DNA of 64,000 nt, taken from CAVWSM01 sp963757805 (GTDB taxonomy: Bacteria; Actinomycetota; Actinomycetes; Jiangellales; Jiangellaceae). The notes below the pieces were generated by a model. The model had not been told where the DNA came from. It saw only the letters and a list, made by a program, of their open reading frames with translations, and made no database searches. Location: contig CAVWSM010000013.1 of the NCBI GenBank assembly GCA_963757805.1, positions 1-64,000 of the forward strand, read 5' to 3'. This document shows positions 10,236-18,072 of this stretch, in pieces (position 1 is the first letter of the stretch; the number at the start of each line of letters is the position of its first letter). The translations under genes and the position numbers were made by a program.

Positions 10236-11851
10236 GCCACGGCCGGCGCGTCGTCGGACAACTCGGGCGCCGCGCGCCGCACGGGCCCGGCCGCGGGCGT
10301 GAGCAGCTCGGTCAGCACGCGCCCGTCCATGTGCTGCGGCAGCTCGCCGCCCATCAGGTGGGTCAGCGTTGCGCCGAGGTCCTCGACCCGCGCCCCCTCC
10401 GCCTGCGCGCCGGGGCGCACGAGCGGGCCGGACATGACCAGCCAGCCGTCGTCGTCGTGCTCCGAGACCTGCCAGTCCGATCCGTCGTCCTCGACCATGC
10501 CCACCCTCGGGTGCCAGGCGCGGCGCACGACGTCGCGGCTCGACCACTTGACCAGCAGGTCCGGGATCGAATCCTCGAAGGGGCCGGACGTCACCTCCGA
10601 GCGGTGGACCACCGCCTCGACCGCCGGCCTGCCGGAGTCGGCTTCGCGCAGCTCGAGGAGGTCGGCCTTGATCTGGGCACAGACCCGGTCGTAGTCCGCG
10701 CCGCGACTGGACGATCCCCTCCGGCTCGCGGCCGGCGACGTTCAGGCGGATGAAGCCCGAACCCTGCTCGGCCTCCGCCCAGGCGCGTGTGCTGGGCCAG
10801 TCGGTCGACTCGAACCAGAGCCGCTCGGCGTGGCGGTCCACCTCGGCGGAGTCGATGAAGCGCCGGCGCACCGCTCGCGCCAGCGGGCGCGGCACGACGG
10901 TCAGCGCCACCCGCCGCATCAGCTCCCGCCGGCGCGACGTGGGCGATGCGGTGGCGGGCACGGTGTAGCCCAGCGCCTCGAGCGCGCGCGGCAGCAGCGT
11001 GACCCCGTTGGTGTTGGGCCGCATGCCCATGCCCGAGAACACCGCCACGTGGGTACCGGGGGGTGCCGCGGCGATCAACCTGCCGATTCCGGCTGTCGGC
11101 CGCCTTGTAGACCCGGAGCAGCCCGTCTTCGATCCCGCGGCCGCGCGGCACCGGCTCGATGTAGGCGTCGCGCCTGGCGTACTGGTGGAAGGTGTGGCCG
11201 GCGTAGTGGGTCTCGAAGAAGATCGTCGAGCAGACCTCCCACGGATGCCTGTCCATCAGGTCCAGGAGGATGTCGACGCGGCGCGCGGTCATACGCTCCA
11301 GCGTGCGCAGCTGAGAGCGCTCGAGCAATGGGCGCCCGGTCACGTCGCGGTTCAGGTTGGTGGCGTAGCGGCCGTGCTTCTCGATGACGCGGTCGAGCTC
11401 GCCCGGCGGTGACGACTCCGTCTCGTGCGGTGCGGCGCCCCGGAGGCCCCACCCGCTGACTACGGCCACGCCGGGGTCGTCCGTGCGCACCGCGCCGTGC
11501 ACGTCCAGCAGCACGGCGCGCGGCGCGCCGGCGGCGGGCCGGCCCTCCCCACGCAGCACGTTCCAGAACGGCGGGCGGTTCGGGGTCAGGGGCCGGCGGC
11601 CGCGCATGTAGGTGTCCGGGCGGGTCTCGCGCCAGTTGTAGACCCGTGGCCGCCCGGCCCGCAGCCGGTCATGATCGACGCCCAGATCGACTCGGGCAGG
11701 AACTGCGGCGATCGACGTGAGCGGGGCGGTGGCGCCGCCGTCCATCAGCCGCTTGAGCACGGGCAGCTCGCCCTCGCGCGGCCCAGCGGCGCACCAGTTC
11801 CCCGGCGCCGGCGTCGAAGCCGAGCGCCATCACGCGGACCGGGTCGCTCAC
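10232..11851 (-). CDS. Type I phosphodiesterase/nucleotide pyrophosphatase-family protein, copy 2 (frameshifted)
   Basis: GTG at 11849-11851 starts VSDPVRVMALGFDAGAGELV. The gene parallels copy 1 throughout: LKRLMDGGATAPLTS, VYNWRETRPDTYMRG, LLDVHGAVRTDDPGVAVVSG, RYATNLNRDVTGRPLLER, IFFETHYAGHTFHQYARR, GMGMRPNTNGVTLLPRALE, FIRLNVAGREPEGIV and ATLTHLMGGELPQHMDGR. Copy 1 has matching NREVTGRPLL, RNTNGV and LMHLLGGAVPDDMEGR, so the pair arose by tandem duplication and then diverged. Overlapping start and stop codons tie both to the flanking glycosyltransferase and methyltransferase. Frame changes near 11760-11640, 11090 and 10720. Confidence 0.75.
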
Positions 11852-13026
11852 GCGGCCACAGGCTCGCGGTGCGGGACCAGTGCTTCGCGCAGCGCAGCCG
11901 CGTGCTCGTCGGCGTCGTGGCGGAGCGCATCGCGTCGATCGCGTGCGGCCGGCACGTCGAGCGGCGCGCTCCGCCATCGCGAGCATCGCGTCGGCCAGCG
12001 CGACCGGGTCGCGGAGCGGCACCAGCGCGCCGCTCACGCCGGGCTCGACGGTCTCGCGGAAGCCCGCCGCCGTCGCGTGGCGATGACGGGCACCCGCGCG
12101 ACGATCGACTCGATGGCGACCAGGCCGAGCGGCTCGCGGAAGACCGACGGCGCGACGACAGCCCAGGCGTCGCCGATTCGTCCGCCCAGTCGGGCACCAT
12201 GCCGCGCTCCAGCTGACGACTCGCCGAGGCCGAGCGCGTCGGCGCAGCTCCATCAGCGCGTCGCGGTCCGGGCCGTCGCCGTACAGGCGCAGCCGGGCGT
12301 CGGGACGAACGGCACCGAGCACGCGGCGAACGCACGCAGCAGGACGTCGACGCCCTTGACCGGCGCGAACCGCCCGCCGTAAGCGAACGTGGGCGCGGCC
12401 GCCCGGCGCCGCCGGATCCGCGGCCGGGCGGCAACACCGGCAGCGGATCAGCCGGCGTCGATGCCGGCCTGGTGCCAGCACGCACCGCATCGCAGGTGGA
12501 GATCGTGCGGACCGTCGGTCCGGCGCGCAGCCCGTCCGGAACATCCGGTAGCGGACGGTCGCGAGGTAATGCAGTCGCGACACGCACCCGCCCTGCCAGC
12601 AGACCGCCCCGGCGGTGACTCGCACTGGCTGCCGTCGGCCCGCATGCGAGTGGAGTTCATGCAGACGGGCTTGTAGTCCAGGACCATCATCAGCGGTCGG
12701 GCACATCGCGCAGGCGCGGCAGGATCGCCGGCGACAGGTGCGGCAGGAACGATCGTCAGGTGACCGCGTCGGGGTCGAACTCACGCAGCGCGCGGCGCAG
12801 GGTGCAGGATCGCCGACGGGTTGACACCTGAGCCCGGCCTGGAGCCGCGCGCTCTCGGTCCCGTAGGCGACGTAGTCCGCGCGTGCCCTCGCGGCGATGC
12901 CCGCGGAGCTCGTCATCAGCCGCACCTCGTCGCCCCGCGCGCCGCAGCGCGTCGATCGCAGCTCGACATAGCGCTCGCGTGCCGCCCTCGAGCGCGGGCC
13001 AGTCGGTGACGAAGCAGGACGCGCAT
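11848..13026 (-). CDS. Family 4 glycosyltransferase, frameshifted
   Basis: ATG at 13024-13026. Corrected frames begin MRVLL(V)TDWPALEGGT, the usual GT-B N terminus with a Gly-Gly loop, then GDEVRLMTSSAGIAAR. Next come LMMVLDYKPVCMNSTRM and SQCESPPGAVCWQGGCVSRL, a Cys-containing segment common in GT4 enzymes. RLRLYGDGPDRDALMEL and PLGLVAIESIVARVPVIATA follow as the donor-binding part; the latter reading needs several frame corrections near 12,110. GFRETVEPGVSGALVPLRDPVALADAM closes the domain. It would add a hexose to a lipid-linked acceptor. Its stop overlaps the phosphodiesterase start. Confidence 0.65.
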
Positions 13027-13028
13027 GG

Positions 13029-13222
13029 TCAGACGCGCACCGGCAGCGCGCCGTGACGGCCTCGATTGCCTCGACCGCCTCGAGCGCCCGCAGCCCATCC
13101 GCGGCGGTTGGCAGCTCCGGAGCTCGCGGGGGCCGGACGCGCCGGTCGACCCAGGCCCGCAGCGCCCGACCGAAGATGCGCTCGCGGCGCACGACCGGCA
13201 GTCCGCGCACGCGGCCGAGCAG
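13029..13222 (-). pseudogene. C-terminal fragment of an unidentified protein (Gfo/Idh/MocA-like?), cut at the junction
   Basis: On the minus strand, GRVRGLPVVRRERIFGRALR and ELPTAADGLRALEAVEAIEA lead to a stop at 13029-13031, three bases before the glycosyltransferase start. The 'DGLRALEAVEAIEA' end resembles the C terminus of Gfo/Idh/MocA-type sugar oxidoreductases, which would suit the cluster, but that is a weak match made by eye. There is no start: upstream of about 13,222 the sequence switches to an unrelated signal peptide. Confidence 0.4.
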
Positions 13223-13235
13223 TGCTTGTAGAGCA
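13205..13235. other. Probable chimeric assembly junction
   Basis: To the left, genes are broken by indels roughly every hundred bases. To the right, the next ten genes (13.5-26.7 kb) are intact. The minus-strand reading passes from a secreted-protease start (ADVSGPQQTYVVLYK) into an unrelated C-terminal fragment without a stop. A true genomic rearrangement is possible but would not explain the abrupt change in indel frequency. Confidence 0.6.
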
Positions 13236-13374
13236 CGACATACGTCTGCTGCGGACCAGAAACGTCCGCGGACGCCTGCGGTATAACCGCGAAGGCGCCC
13301 AGAACAACGGCCACCGCAAGCGATGCGGCCGCTAAGGCTCGTGGCCGGCGGCCTTGCAAGATACGGATGGACAC
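13222..13374 (-). pseudogene. N terminus of a secreted subtilisin-like (S8) peptidase, truncated at the junction
   Basis: GTG at 13372-13374 follows a strong GAGGAGGGG ribosome binding site. The product starts VSIRILQGRRPRALAAASLA, continues through a hydrophobic core and an Ala-Ser-Ala signal peptidase site (IPQASAD), and then reads VSGPQQTYVVLYK, which looks like the first strand of an I9 propeptide of actinobacterial subtilases. After that Lys the sequence is unrelated. The rest of the gene should lie beyond the join, on DNA not present here. Confidence 0.5.
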
Positions 13375-13501
13375 GTGACCCCTCCTCATTGAGGAACCCT
13401 TGAATGTCGAGAAGGCCTCCGGGTGGCGGCCGACACCGTGGCGCTGAAACGCCCGATGGACGCACGACAAGAGCGCGACCTTGATCGGCTTCAGGCGGCG
13501 C

Positions 13502-14425
13502 TCAGCCCCAGACGTTGCCCCGCCGCTCGCGCAGCTCGTTGACCGAGCGCTGGATTGTGTCGCGTACGTGGTCAGTGAGCTCGAACACGACCATGGGGTC
13601 GTCGGCCTCCGCGGGGTCGTATGTGTCGGTCTGGATCGGCTCACCGAACTCGATGAGCCACTTGGACGGCAATGGCACCAGCCCGAGCGGACCGAGCCAT
13701 GGGAAGGTCGGCGTGACAGGGAAGTAGGGCAACCGCAGCAGCCGGGCAAGCACCGGGATGTCGCCGATCAGCGGGTAGATCTCCTCAGCACCGACAATCG
13801 CGCAGGGGACGATGGGGACCTGCGCCCGCACTGCCGCGGATACGAACCCGCCGCGGCCGAACCGCTGCAGCTTGTAGCGCTCACTGAACCGCTTGCCACT
13901 CCCCTTGTAGCCCTCCGGCCACACGCCGACCAGCTCACCAGCGGCGAGCAACGCGTCGACGTCCTCGGGTGACGCCAGTGTCGCGCCGCCCTTGCGGGCC
14001 ATCTCACCCACGAACGGCATGGAGAACACGATGTCGCCGCCGAGGCAGCGCAGATGCCGACTTTGCGGGTGCTCGTCGTGCACGGCCAGCTGGGTCATCA
14101 CGGAGTCGAGCGCGATGGTGCCCGAGTGGTTGGCCACGACCAGTGCGGCGCCCTCGTCGGGCAGGTGCTCGACCCCGGTGACGTCGACGCGGAACCAGCG
14201 CTGGTAGAGCGGTCGTATCAACGGCAGCAGGATCTCGTCGGTGAGCTCGGCGTCGAACCCGAACACGTCGACGTCATATTCGCCGGTGAGCCGGCGCCGT
14301 AGGAACGCGACGCCGGTCGCGAGCTGCCGCTGAGCGTCCTCAGGCAGGTGACCAGCAAGCTGGCCCAGCGTCTCGGCCAGCTGCGCCAGCTGCTGCGGCA
14401 GCGCGACCTCGGGTTCCTCACCCAT
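13502..14425 (-). CDS. Lysophospholipid (1-acylglycerol-3-phosphate) acyltransferase family protein
   Basis: 307 residues from ATG 14423-14425. After a ~70-residue N-terminal extension, residues 92-107 read GAALVVANHSGTIALD, the acyl-donor His/Asp block. GELVGVWPEGYKGSGKRFSE is the substrate-binding block, and QVPIVPCAIVGAEEIYP the third block. Such enzymes acylate lysophosphatidic acid or related lipids at the inner membrane face. The gene overlaps the 3' end of the epimerase gene by 8 bases, so they are one translational unit. An upstream in-frame extension overlaps the epimerase coding region and is unlikely to be used. Confidence 0.85.
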   Translation of the reverse strand: MGEEPEVALPQQLAQLAETLGQLAGHLPEDAQRQLATGVAFLRRRLTGEYDVDVFGFDAELTDEILLPLIRPLYQRWFRVDVTGVEHLPDEGAALVVANHSGTIALDSVMTQLAVHDEHPQSRHLRCLGGDIVFSMPFVGEMARKGGATLASPEDVDALLAAGELVGVWPEGYKGSGKRFSERYKLQRFGRGGFVSAAVRAQVPIVPCAIVGAEEIYPLIGDIPVLARLLRLPYFPVTPTFPWLGPLGLVPLPSKWLIEFGEPIQTDTYDPAEADDPMVVFELTDHVRDTIQRSVNELRERRGNVWG

Positions 14426-15440
14426 CGACTGCCTCCAGCCCTGACACGAATGCTTCCTCGGCCGCGTGGACGCGACTCGCCGCAAACGGGCCGCTGCCGC
14501 GCGCCTCGACGAACGACGCGAATGCCTCGGCCGTGCTGAACCGCGGCACGAAGTCTCGCTCGGCACGGATGCGGGTCGTGTCGACGCCTCTGCCGTACGA
14601 GAGCAAGGTCAGCATCTCCGGTGTGAACCCCGCGATGCCGAACGTACGCATCGTCTGCCCCGCATAGCCCGTCGCAAACCGTGGGATCGGGAGCTCCGGC
14701 CGCCCTGCGCGCCGCACCGCTTGGCTCACCAGCAGGACGCCGTCCCCGGCGAGGTTGTAGGTGCCGTGCCACTCCTCGACCGCCGCACGGTGCAGTGCCT
14801 CGATGCCGTCGTCCTCATGCACGAACTGCAGCCGCGCGTCGAAACCGAGGATCGTCGGGATGACAGGAAGCGAGAAGTACTCGGTCAGCGGCGTGCGGAC
14901 CGTCGGACCCATGAAGTTGGCGAACCGAAGAATCGTGACCGCGACGTCGGGGCGACGTCGCGCGAAGCCGCGCACGTAAGCCTCGACCTCGAGCGAGTCC
15001 TTGGGAAAGCCGCGCCGCGGCGTGACCTTGGCCGACATGCCCTCGGTGAACAGCGCCGGGTCGCGGGACGAGCCGCCGTAGACGACCGTCGACGACTTGA
15101 CCACGACCGACCGGACGGTGTCCGACTTCTGGCACGCCCCGAGCAGCTGCATCGTGCCGATGATGTTGATCTCTTTTTGCGGCACCCGGCCACCCGCGTC
15201 GCGCGGTGTAGTCAGCACGTTCATGTGGACGACGGAGTCTGGGCCGATCGCGTACAACAGCTCCGGCAGCTCGGGGCGGCGGATGTCAGCGCGGACGAAC
15301 TCGGCGCCGCCGATGTCGTAGGGCGAGTCGATCACATCGACGCCTACGACCTTGTCGATCGCGGGGTCCGCAGCGAGGCGCGTAGCCATCCGGGCGCCCA
15401 GCTGTCGGGCGACACCAGTGACCAGCACTACGCGGGACAT
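14418..15440 (-). CDS. NAD-dependent epimerase/dehydratase (extended SDR)
   Basis: 340 residues. The Rossmann start MSRVVLVTGVARQLGARMA contains a variant of the Gly-rich loop, with GVDVIDSPYDIGGAEFVRADI as the cofactor-discriminating Asp and the following turn. VVHMNVLTTPRDAGG and SSTVVYGGSS follow. The usual catalytic YxxxK is not obvious, so activity may be atypical. ILRFANFMGPTVRTPLTEYF and LQFVHEDDGIEALHRAAVEE are standard C-terminal elements. Paired here with an acyltransferase, it may act on lipid or lipid-sugar intermediates, but the sequence does not fix the substrate. Followed by a 4-nt overlap-type coupling to the acyltransferase. Confidence 0.8.
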   Translation of the reverse strand: MSRVVLVTGVARQLGARMATRLAADPAIDKVVGVDVIDSPYDIGGAEFVRADIRRPELPELLYAIGPDSVVHMNVLTTPRDAGGRVPQKEINIIGTMQLLGACQKSDTVRSVVVKSSTVVYGGSSRDPALFTEGMSAKVTPRRGFPKDSLEVEAYVRGFARRRPDVAVTILRFANFMGPTVRTPLTEYFSLPVIPTILGFDARLQFVHEDDGIEALHRAAVEEWHGTYNLAGDGVLLVSQAVRRAGRPELPIPRFATGYAGQTMRTFGIAGFTPEMLTLLSYGRGVDTTRIRAERDFVPRFSTAEAFASFVEARGSGPFAASRVHAAEEAFVSGLEAVDG

Positions 15441-15555
15441 GACCCGCTCCCCTCGTCAGGTGTTGCCGATCCTACGCAGCCGTCGTCTCGCGACAAGGTG
15501 GCAGAAACACGGGGTGCCTGAAACGAAGTGATCACGGTACCGAGGCGAACGGGCG

Positions 15556-15583
15556 GTGTGCAGGGCTTACATGCCTTGCACAC
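15556..15583. promoter_or_regulatory. 28-bp inverted repeat between the AURKAIP1-type gene and the epimerase gene
   Basis: Arms GTGTGCAGGGC (15556-15566) and GCCTTGCACAC (15573-15583) pair at 10 of 11 positions around a 6-base loop. It lies 115 bases upstream of the epimerase start, on the same transcript path, with no T-run after it. It could be an operator or a stem-loop processing/termination signal. Confidence 0.5.
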
Positions 15584-15629
15584 GTCCCACGGGCATCGGT
15601 GCCGTGATCATTCCGGGCCGCGCGGGCCC

Positions 15630-15731
15630 TTACTTGCCGAGCTTGCGACGCTGCACGCGGGTCTTGCGGAGCAGCTTGCGGTGCTTCTTCTTAGCCATGC
15701 GCTTGCGGCGCTTCTTGATTACGGAGCCCAC
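15630..15731 (-). CDS. AURKAIP1/COX24 domain-containing small ribosome-associated protein (33 aa)
   Basis: GTG at 15729-15731 opens a 33-residue ORF: VGSVIKKRRKRMAKKKHRK, then LLRKTRVQRRKLGK and TAA. More than half of it is Lys/Arg. The KKRRKRMxKKKHRKLL pattern is that of the small basic AURKAIP1/COX24-domain proteins of actinobacteria, which bind the small ribosomal subunit in mycobacteria. It is too short for ordinary gene calling. A BldC-like gene usually lies close by, as it does here. A GC hairpin (15615-15629) sits at the stop codon. Confidence 0.9.
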   Translation of the reverse strand: MGSVIKKRRKRMAKKKHRKLLRKTRVQRRKLGK

Positions 15732-15796
15732 GGGGGAACCTCACTCGTCACTGAAGGTACGGCCTGTCGCGGGCCGGACCCGCGGACAACTGGCCC

Positions 15797-16888
15797 TCAG
15801 GGTACCCGCCCGCGCGGGTCGGGCACGACGCGGTTCGGCAGCCGCCACATGTCCACGAGGGCACGTGGATCGCCCGGCGGCATGGCCATCGACGTGGCGG
15901 CGGCCCCACCTCGCGCCTGGGTCTGCATCGGCGGGTCGGTGTAGAAGCCGGTGACCTCGCCGTGGTCGTTGATCGCGTTGACTTGGGTGCTCGAGGCACC
16001 GGGCACGTTGATCAGGGTGAGCTCGCCGTCGTCGAGCACGAAGCCGCCGATCCTCCCAATGCCGTCCGGGCCCACTCGGAGATAAGCGCCGGCGATCTGG
16101 CCCTTGTTGTTGATGCTGAACGGGATCGTCTGAAACGAGTCGGGCACGTCGGGCAGCGTGACGAACTGTCCGTCACGGGTCCGCAGCCACGCGAAGGCGA
16201 GTCCGGCGGCCCGGTCGACGATCCCAAGCCCGACCATGTCGCCGCGGTCGTTGATGTCGATCACCCCTGTGGTCGTCGCGCCCGGCGCGTCGATCTGGGT
16301 GAACCGCTTACCGTCGTATACGAAGCCGCGGAAGTTGAAGCCCGGCAACCGGCGCTCGGCGCTGTAGAAGCCGACGACCTGGCCGCGGTTGTTGCCCTTG
16401 AAGAGGCCGCTGACGGCAGCGCCCGGGAAGTCGATGGTCTGGAACCGGCCACGCTTGTCCCGCCGGTATCCGTGCGCCTCGCCGTCCGGGTCCTCGGCGT
16501 ACTCGCCGTAGTTGCCGAAGATCTCCCCCTGGTCGTTGACCCCGTAGGCATAGTTGAGGTCGCCGTCGTGGTTCGGGACGTCGACGGTGGCGACCCGGCC
16601 CCGGCGGTCCCGGGTGAAGCCGTGCTGCTCGAGGTCGCCGGCGTCGTAGTAGGCGCCGACGACGGTGCCACGGTTGGTGATGTCGGAGCCCACGGTGTGC
16701 GAGGCGCCGGGGACGTCGAAGCGGTCGAACTCGCCGTCATCGAGGACGAAGCCGTGCATCACCCTGTTTCTGTCGATGGCCGGGTCCTGCGCCGTCGCGG
16801 GCGACGCAGTCGTCGCCAGTGCCGCGGCGACAATGAGCGCTACCGATGCGGCCTGCGCCGTGCGTGTCTTTCGAGTTGTCCAAGGCAT
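15797..16888 (-). CDS. Secreted HAF-repeat protein, downstream copy
   Basis: 363 residues. A signal peptide (TAQAASVALIVAAALATTAS, cut near ATA-QDPA) precedes about six repeats of ~45-50 residues with the pattern GFxxDxGxFxxxDxPGA then INxRGxVVGxYxD. Examples are HGFVLDDGEFDRFDVPGASH, QTIDFPGAAVSGLFKGNNRG and LTLINVPGASSTQVNAINDH. HAF-type repeats are predicted extracellular beta-rich domains of unknown role. The start is fixed by a perfect AAGGAGGT 8 bases before ATG. That Shine-Dalgarno lies in a hairpin described separately. It is a tandem paralogue of the next gene, 42 bases away. Confidence 0.85.
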   Translation of the reverse strand: MPWTTRKTRTAQAASVALIVAAALATTASPATAQDPAIDRNRVMHGFVLDDGEFDRFDVPGASHTVGSDITNRGTVVGAYYDAGDLEQHGFTRDRRGRVATVDVPNHDGDLNYAYGVNDQGEIFGNYGEYAEDPDGEAHGYRRDKRGRFQTIDFPGAAVSGLFKGNNRGQVVGFYSAERRLPGFNFRGFVYDGKRFTQIDAPGATTTGVIDINDRGDMVGLGIVDRAAGLAFAWLRTRDGQFVTLPDVPDSFQTIPFSINNKGQIAGAYLRVGPDGIGRIGGFVLDDGELTLINVPGASSTQVNAINDHGEVTGFYTDPPMQTQARGGAAATSMAMPPGDPRALVDMWRLPNRVVPDPRGRVP

Positions 16889-16896
16889 GGCTGACC

Positions 16897-16942
16897 ACCT
16901 CCTTGTGCGGCACCCTGCGTAGTCAGGGCGTCACAAGGAGGT
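16897..16942 (-). promoter_or_regulatory. Nested hairpin sequestering the Shine-Dalgarno of the downstream HAF gene
   Basis: In RNA (minus) sense the outer arm ACCTCCTTGTG (16942-16932) is the exact reverse complement of CACAAGGAGGT (16907-16897), which contains the AAGGAGGT Shine-Dalgarno. Inside lies a second stem CCCTG/CAGGG with loop ACTACG (16928-16913). The first arm is made of the last codons of the upstream HAF gene (Arg-Thr-Ser-Leu-stop; stop at 16931-16933). Ribosomes terminating there would open the stem, so translation of the second gene should depend on the first. Confidence 0.65.
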
Positions 16943-18019
16943 TCGTTGCCAGCGGTGCTCGGGATGGATGACCGGCCAGGACATAAGCCCCTGCAGCGTG
17001 GGCATGGCGTCACCAGGTTGTTCAGCTGCGAGGGCCGGCGCCGCCGGCGACTCGTCTGCGTCCACGTAGAAGCCGACCATCTGCCCGCGGTCGTTGATGC
17101 CGGTCACCTGGGTCTGCTCGGCTCCGGGCACGTCGATCAAGGTGAACTCGCCGTCCTGAAGCATCATCCCGCGGATCACCGGAGTGCCGGCTGCGGAAAG
17201 GCTCGCGTAGGCGCCGACGATCTGGCCCCGGTTGTTGATGCCGAACGGAACGGTCTGCGCTGCGCCGGGAACGTCGGGCAGTCTCGAGTAGCTGCCGTTG
17301 CGGTCACGCAGGAAACCGAAGCCGACGCGGGCGTCGGGAACGACGCCAATGCCGATCATCTGGCCGCGGTCGTTGATGTCGATGCCAGCCGTGTACGTCG
17401 CCCCGGGGGCATCTATCGGGGTGAACTTGTCGTCCTCGAACAGGTACCCGCGGTAGGCCCGGATGGGCACCCGGCGGCTCTCCACGCTGTAGGCCCCTAC
17501 GACCTGGCCACGGTTGTTGTTCTTGAAGGCGCCGGTAACGAGGGCGCCGGGGACGTCATGGGTCGCGAACCTGCCACGGCGGTCCCGGACGTAGGCCTGC
17601 AGCTCACCGTTCTCTGGGTCGTAGTTTCCATGGCTGCCGACGATCTCGCCGCGATCGTTGCCGCCGATCGACTCGTTCAGCGATCCGTCCTCGCCAGGGA
17701 AGTCGATCATGCTGATCTGCCCACGCCTGTCGCGGACAAAGCCGTGCTGCTCACCGTCGTCGGAGTCGTAGTACTGGCCGATGACCTGCCCAGTGTTGGT
17801 GATGTCCCAGGCCTGCGTCGTGAAGGCCCCTGGTGCGTCGAATGTCGTGACCCGGCCCTTGTCGAGCACGAAGCCGTGGGACTCCGCGACGGGGATGGGC
17901 GTCGGGGGTGCCTGTCGTGCCGGCTCCACCGCTGTGGCTGCCGGCACCGCGGTCATCAAGGTCGCTGCCGCGAGCGCCAGGCCGGACCATACCGACGTAC
18001 GACGAATGTTCCCCGCCAT
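16931..18019 (-). CDS. Secreted HAF-repeat protein, upstream copy
   Basis: 362 residues. The signal peptide reads SGLALAAATLMTAVPAATA. The repeats follow the same order and spacing as in the neighbouring copy: HGFVLDKGRVTTFDAPGAF, ATHDVPGALVTGAFKNNNRG, PIDAPGATYTAGIDINDRG and LIDVPGAEQTQVTGINDRG. The two genes are clearly tandem duplicates with conserved repeat boundaries but extensive sequence divergence. ATG at 18017-18019 is preceded by AAGGAGGT. Its last codons form the anti-Shine-Dalgarno arm for the downstream copy. A BldC-like regulator gene lies 88 bases upstream on the same strand. Confidence 0.85.
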   Translation of the reverse strand: MAGNIRRTSVWSGLALAAATLMTAVPAATAVEPARQAPPTPIPVAESHGFVLDKGRVTTFDAPGAFTTQAWDITNTGQVIGQYYDSDDGEQHGFVRDRRGQISMIDFPGEDGSLNESIGGNDRGEIVGSHGNYDPENGELQAYVRDRRGRFATHDVPGALVTGAFKNNNRGQVVGAYSVESRRVPIRAYRGYLFEDDKFTPIDAPGATYTAGIDINDRGQMIGIGVVPDARVGFGFLRDRNGSYSRLPDVPGAAQTVPFGINNRGQIVGAYASLSAAGTPVIRGMMLQDGEFTLIDVPGAEQTQVTGINDRGQMVGFYVDADESPAAPALAAEQPGDAMPTLQGLMSWPVIHPEHRWQRTSL

Positions 18020-18027
18020 GTCTGGTC

Positions 18028-18072
18028 ACCTCCTTGCACGCACCCTGCGTAGTCAGGGCGTCACTAGGAGGT
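18028..18072 (-). promoter_or_regulatory. Second copy of the Shine-Dalgarno-sequestering hairpin, before the upstream HAF gene
   Basis: In RNA sense, ACCTCCTAGTG (18072-18062) can pair with GTGCAAGGAGGT (18039-18028): seven Watson-Crick pairs over the Shine-Dalgarno, an A-A mismatch, then G-C and two G-U pairs. The inner stem CCCTG/CAGGG and its ACTACG loop are identical to the other copy. Pairing survives sequence changes in both arms, which argues for a maintained RNA structure. Confidence 0.55.

Noticed and set aside
16946..18052. Long plus-strand open frame opposite the HAF-repeat gene
   Set aside because: Repetitive Val/Asp/Leu antisense product of the GAC/GTC-rich repeat codons; the real protein has a signal peptide and strong ribosome binding site on the minus strand.
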